Shown one piece after another: positions 7,289 to 8,688 of a DNA stretch of 8,688 bases. The translations under genes and the position numbers were made by a program. Each line of letters starts with the position of its first letter. The first letter of the stretch is position 1. Below the pieces are notes generated by a model, which was not told where the DNA came from, made no database searches, and was given only the letters and a program-made list of their open reading frames with translations. This stretch comes from Actinomycetes bacterium. Lineage in GTDB: Bacteria; Actinomycetota; Actinomycetes; Actinomycetales; Microbacteriaceae. Location: positions 1 through 8,688 of the forward strand of contig JAUHVN010000103.1 in NCBI GenBank assembly GCA_030425055.1. The letters are read 5' to 3'.

Positions 7289-7309
7289 TCGTCTCGCTTC
7301 GCTCGACGA
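7289..7309 (-). repeat. Short hairpin repeat between aldehyde dehydrogenase and DUF779 genes
   Basis: On the minus strand the arms TCGTC and GACGA (5 bp) enclose GA-GC-GAA-GC-GA. This gives a tandem G-A mismatch, two more G-C pairs and a GAA triloop, an arrangement known to be unusually stable. From memory, closely similar intergenic sequences (GGTCGTTGAGCGAGCGCAGCGAG-like) are scattered through Microbacteriaceae genomes; a search would be needed to confirm. It occupies most of the 32-base gap and would place a stem just before the DUF779 start codon. Confidence 0.5.
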
Positions 7310-7317
7310 CCGTCGGC

Positions 7318-8688
<1,371 letters not shown>

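Overview
The window is a dense, very GC-rich stretch of about 8.7 kb from a high-GC Gram-positive bacterium. The base composition, the gene types, a TCGTC-GAGCGAAGC-GACGA type intergenic repeat and the very frequent hexamer GGATGC all fit Microbacteriaceae, most likely Microbacterium or a close relative. That placement comes from family-level recognition, not from a search. Coding density is high and no stretch over 300 bases lacks a gene.

Layout. (1) At the left edge one plus-strand gene (17-1237) encodes a membrane protein I do not recognise. It starts on an ATGA that may overlap the stop of a gene outside the window. (2) It converges, with an 18-base gap and no visible terminator, on a complete minus-strand ABC importer operon of the peptide/nickel (Dpp/Opp) family. 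Read 5' to 3' on the minus strand the operon is: substrate-binding lipoprotein (6718-5084), first permease (4994-3918), second permease (3918-2947), and one double ATPase carrying both nucleotide-binding domains (2950-1256). The last three genes overlap by 1 and 4 bases and should be translationally coupled. (3) Upstream, also on the minus strand, are an aldehyde dehydrogenase whose N-terminus lies beyond the right edge (8688-7318) and a small DUF779 protein (7285-6893), a recurrent gene pair.

How the parts work together. The lipoprotein should catch an oligopeptide-like solute outside the membrane, the two permeases form the channel, and the fused ATPase drives import. A perfect 14-bp RNA stem sits between the lipoprotein gene and the first permease. 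It probably lets the binding protein be made in excess of the membrane complex. The intergenic region 6719-6892 holds a candidate promoter for the transporter, several palindromes and a cluster of phased AACG/CGTT boxes. It is the best candidate regulatory region in the window. The aldehyde dehydrogenase and DUF779 genes form a separate unit whose promoter lies outside the window. Nothing in the sequence ties their substrate to the transporter's.

I found no convincing undescribed system, RNA gene, CRISPR array, insertion sequence or phage. The items most worth a second look are the intercistronic stem-loop, the operator-like cluster at 6810-6855, the over-represented GGATGC hexamer, the DUF779 partner protein and the unknown membrane protein.
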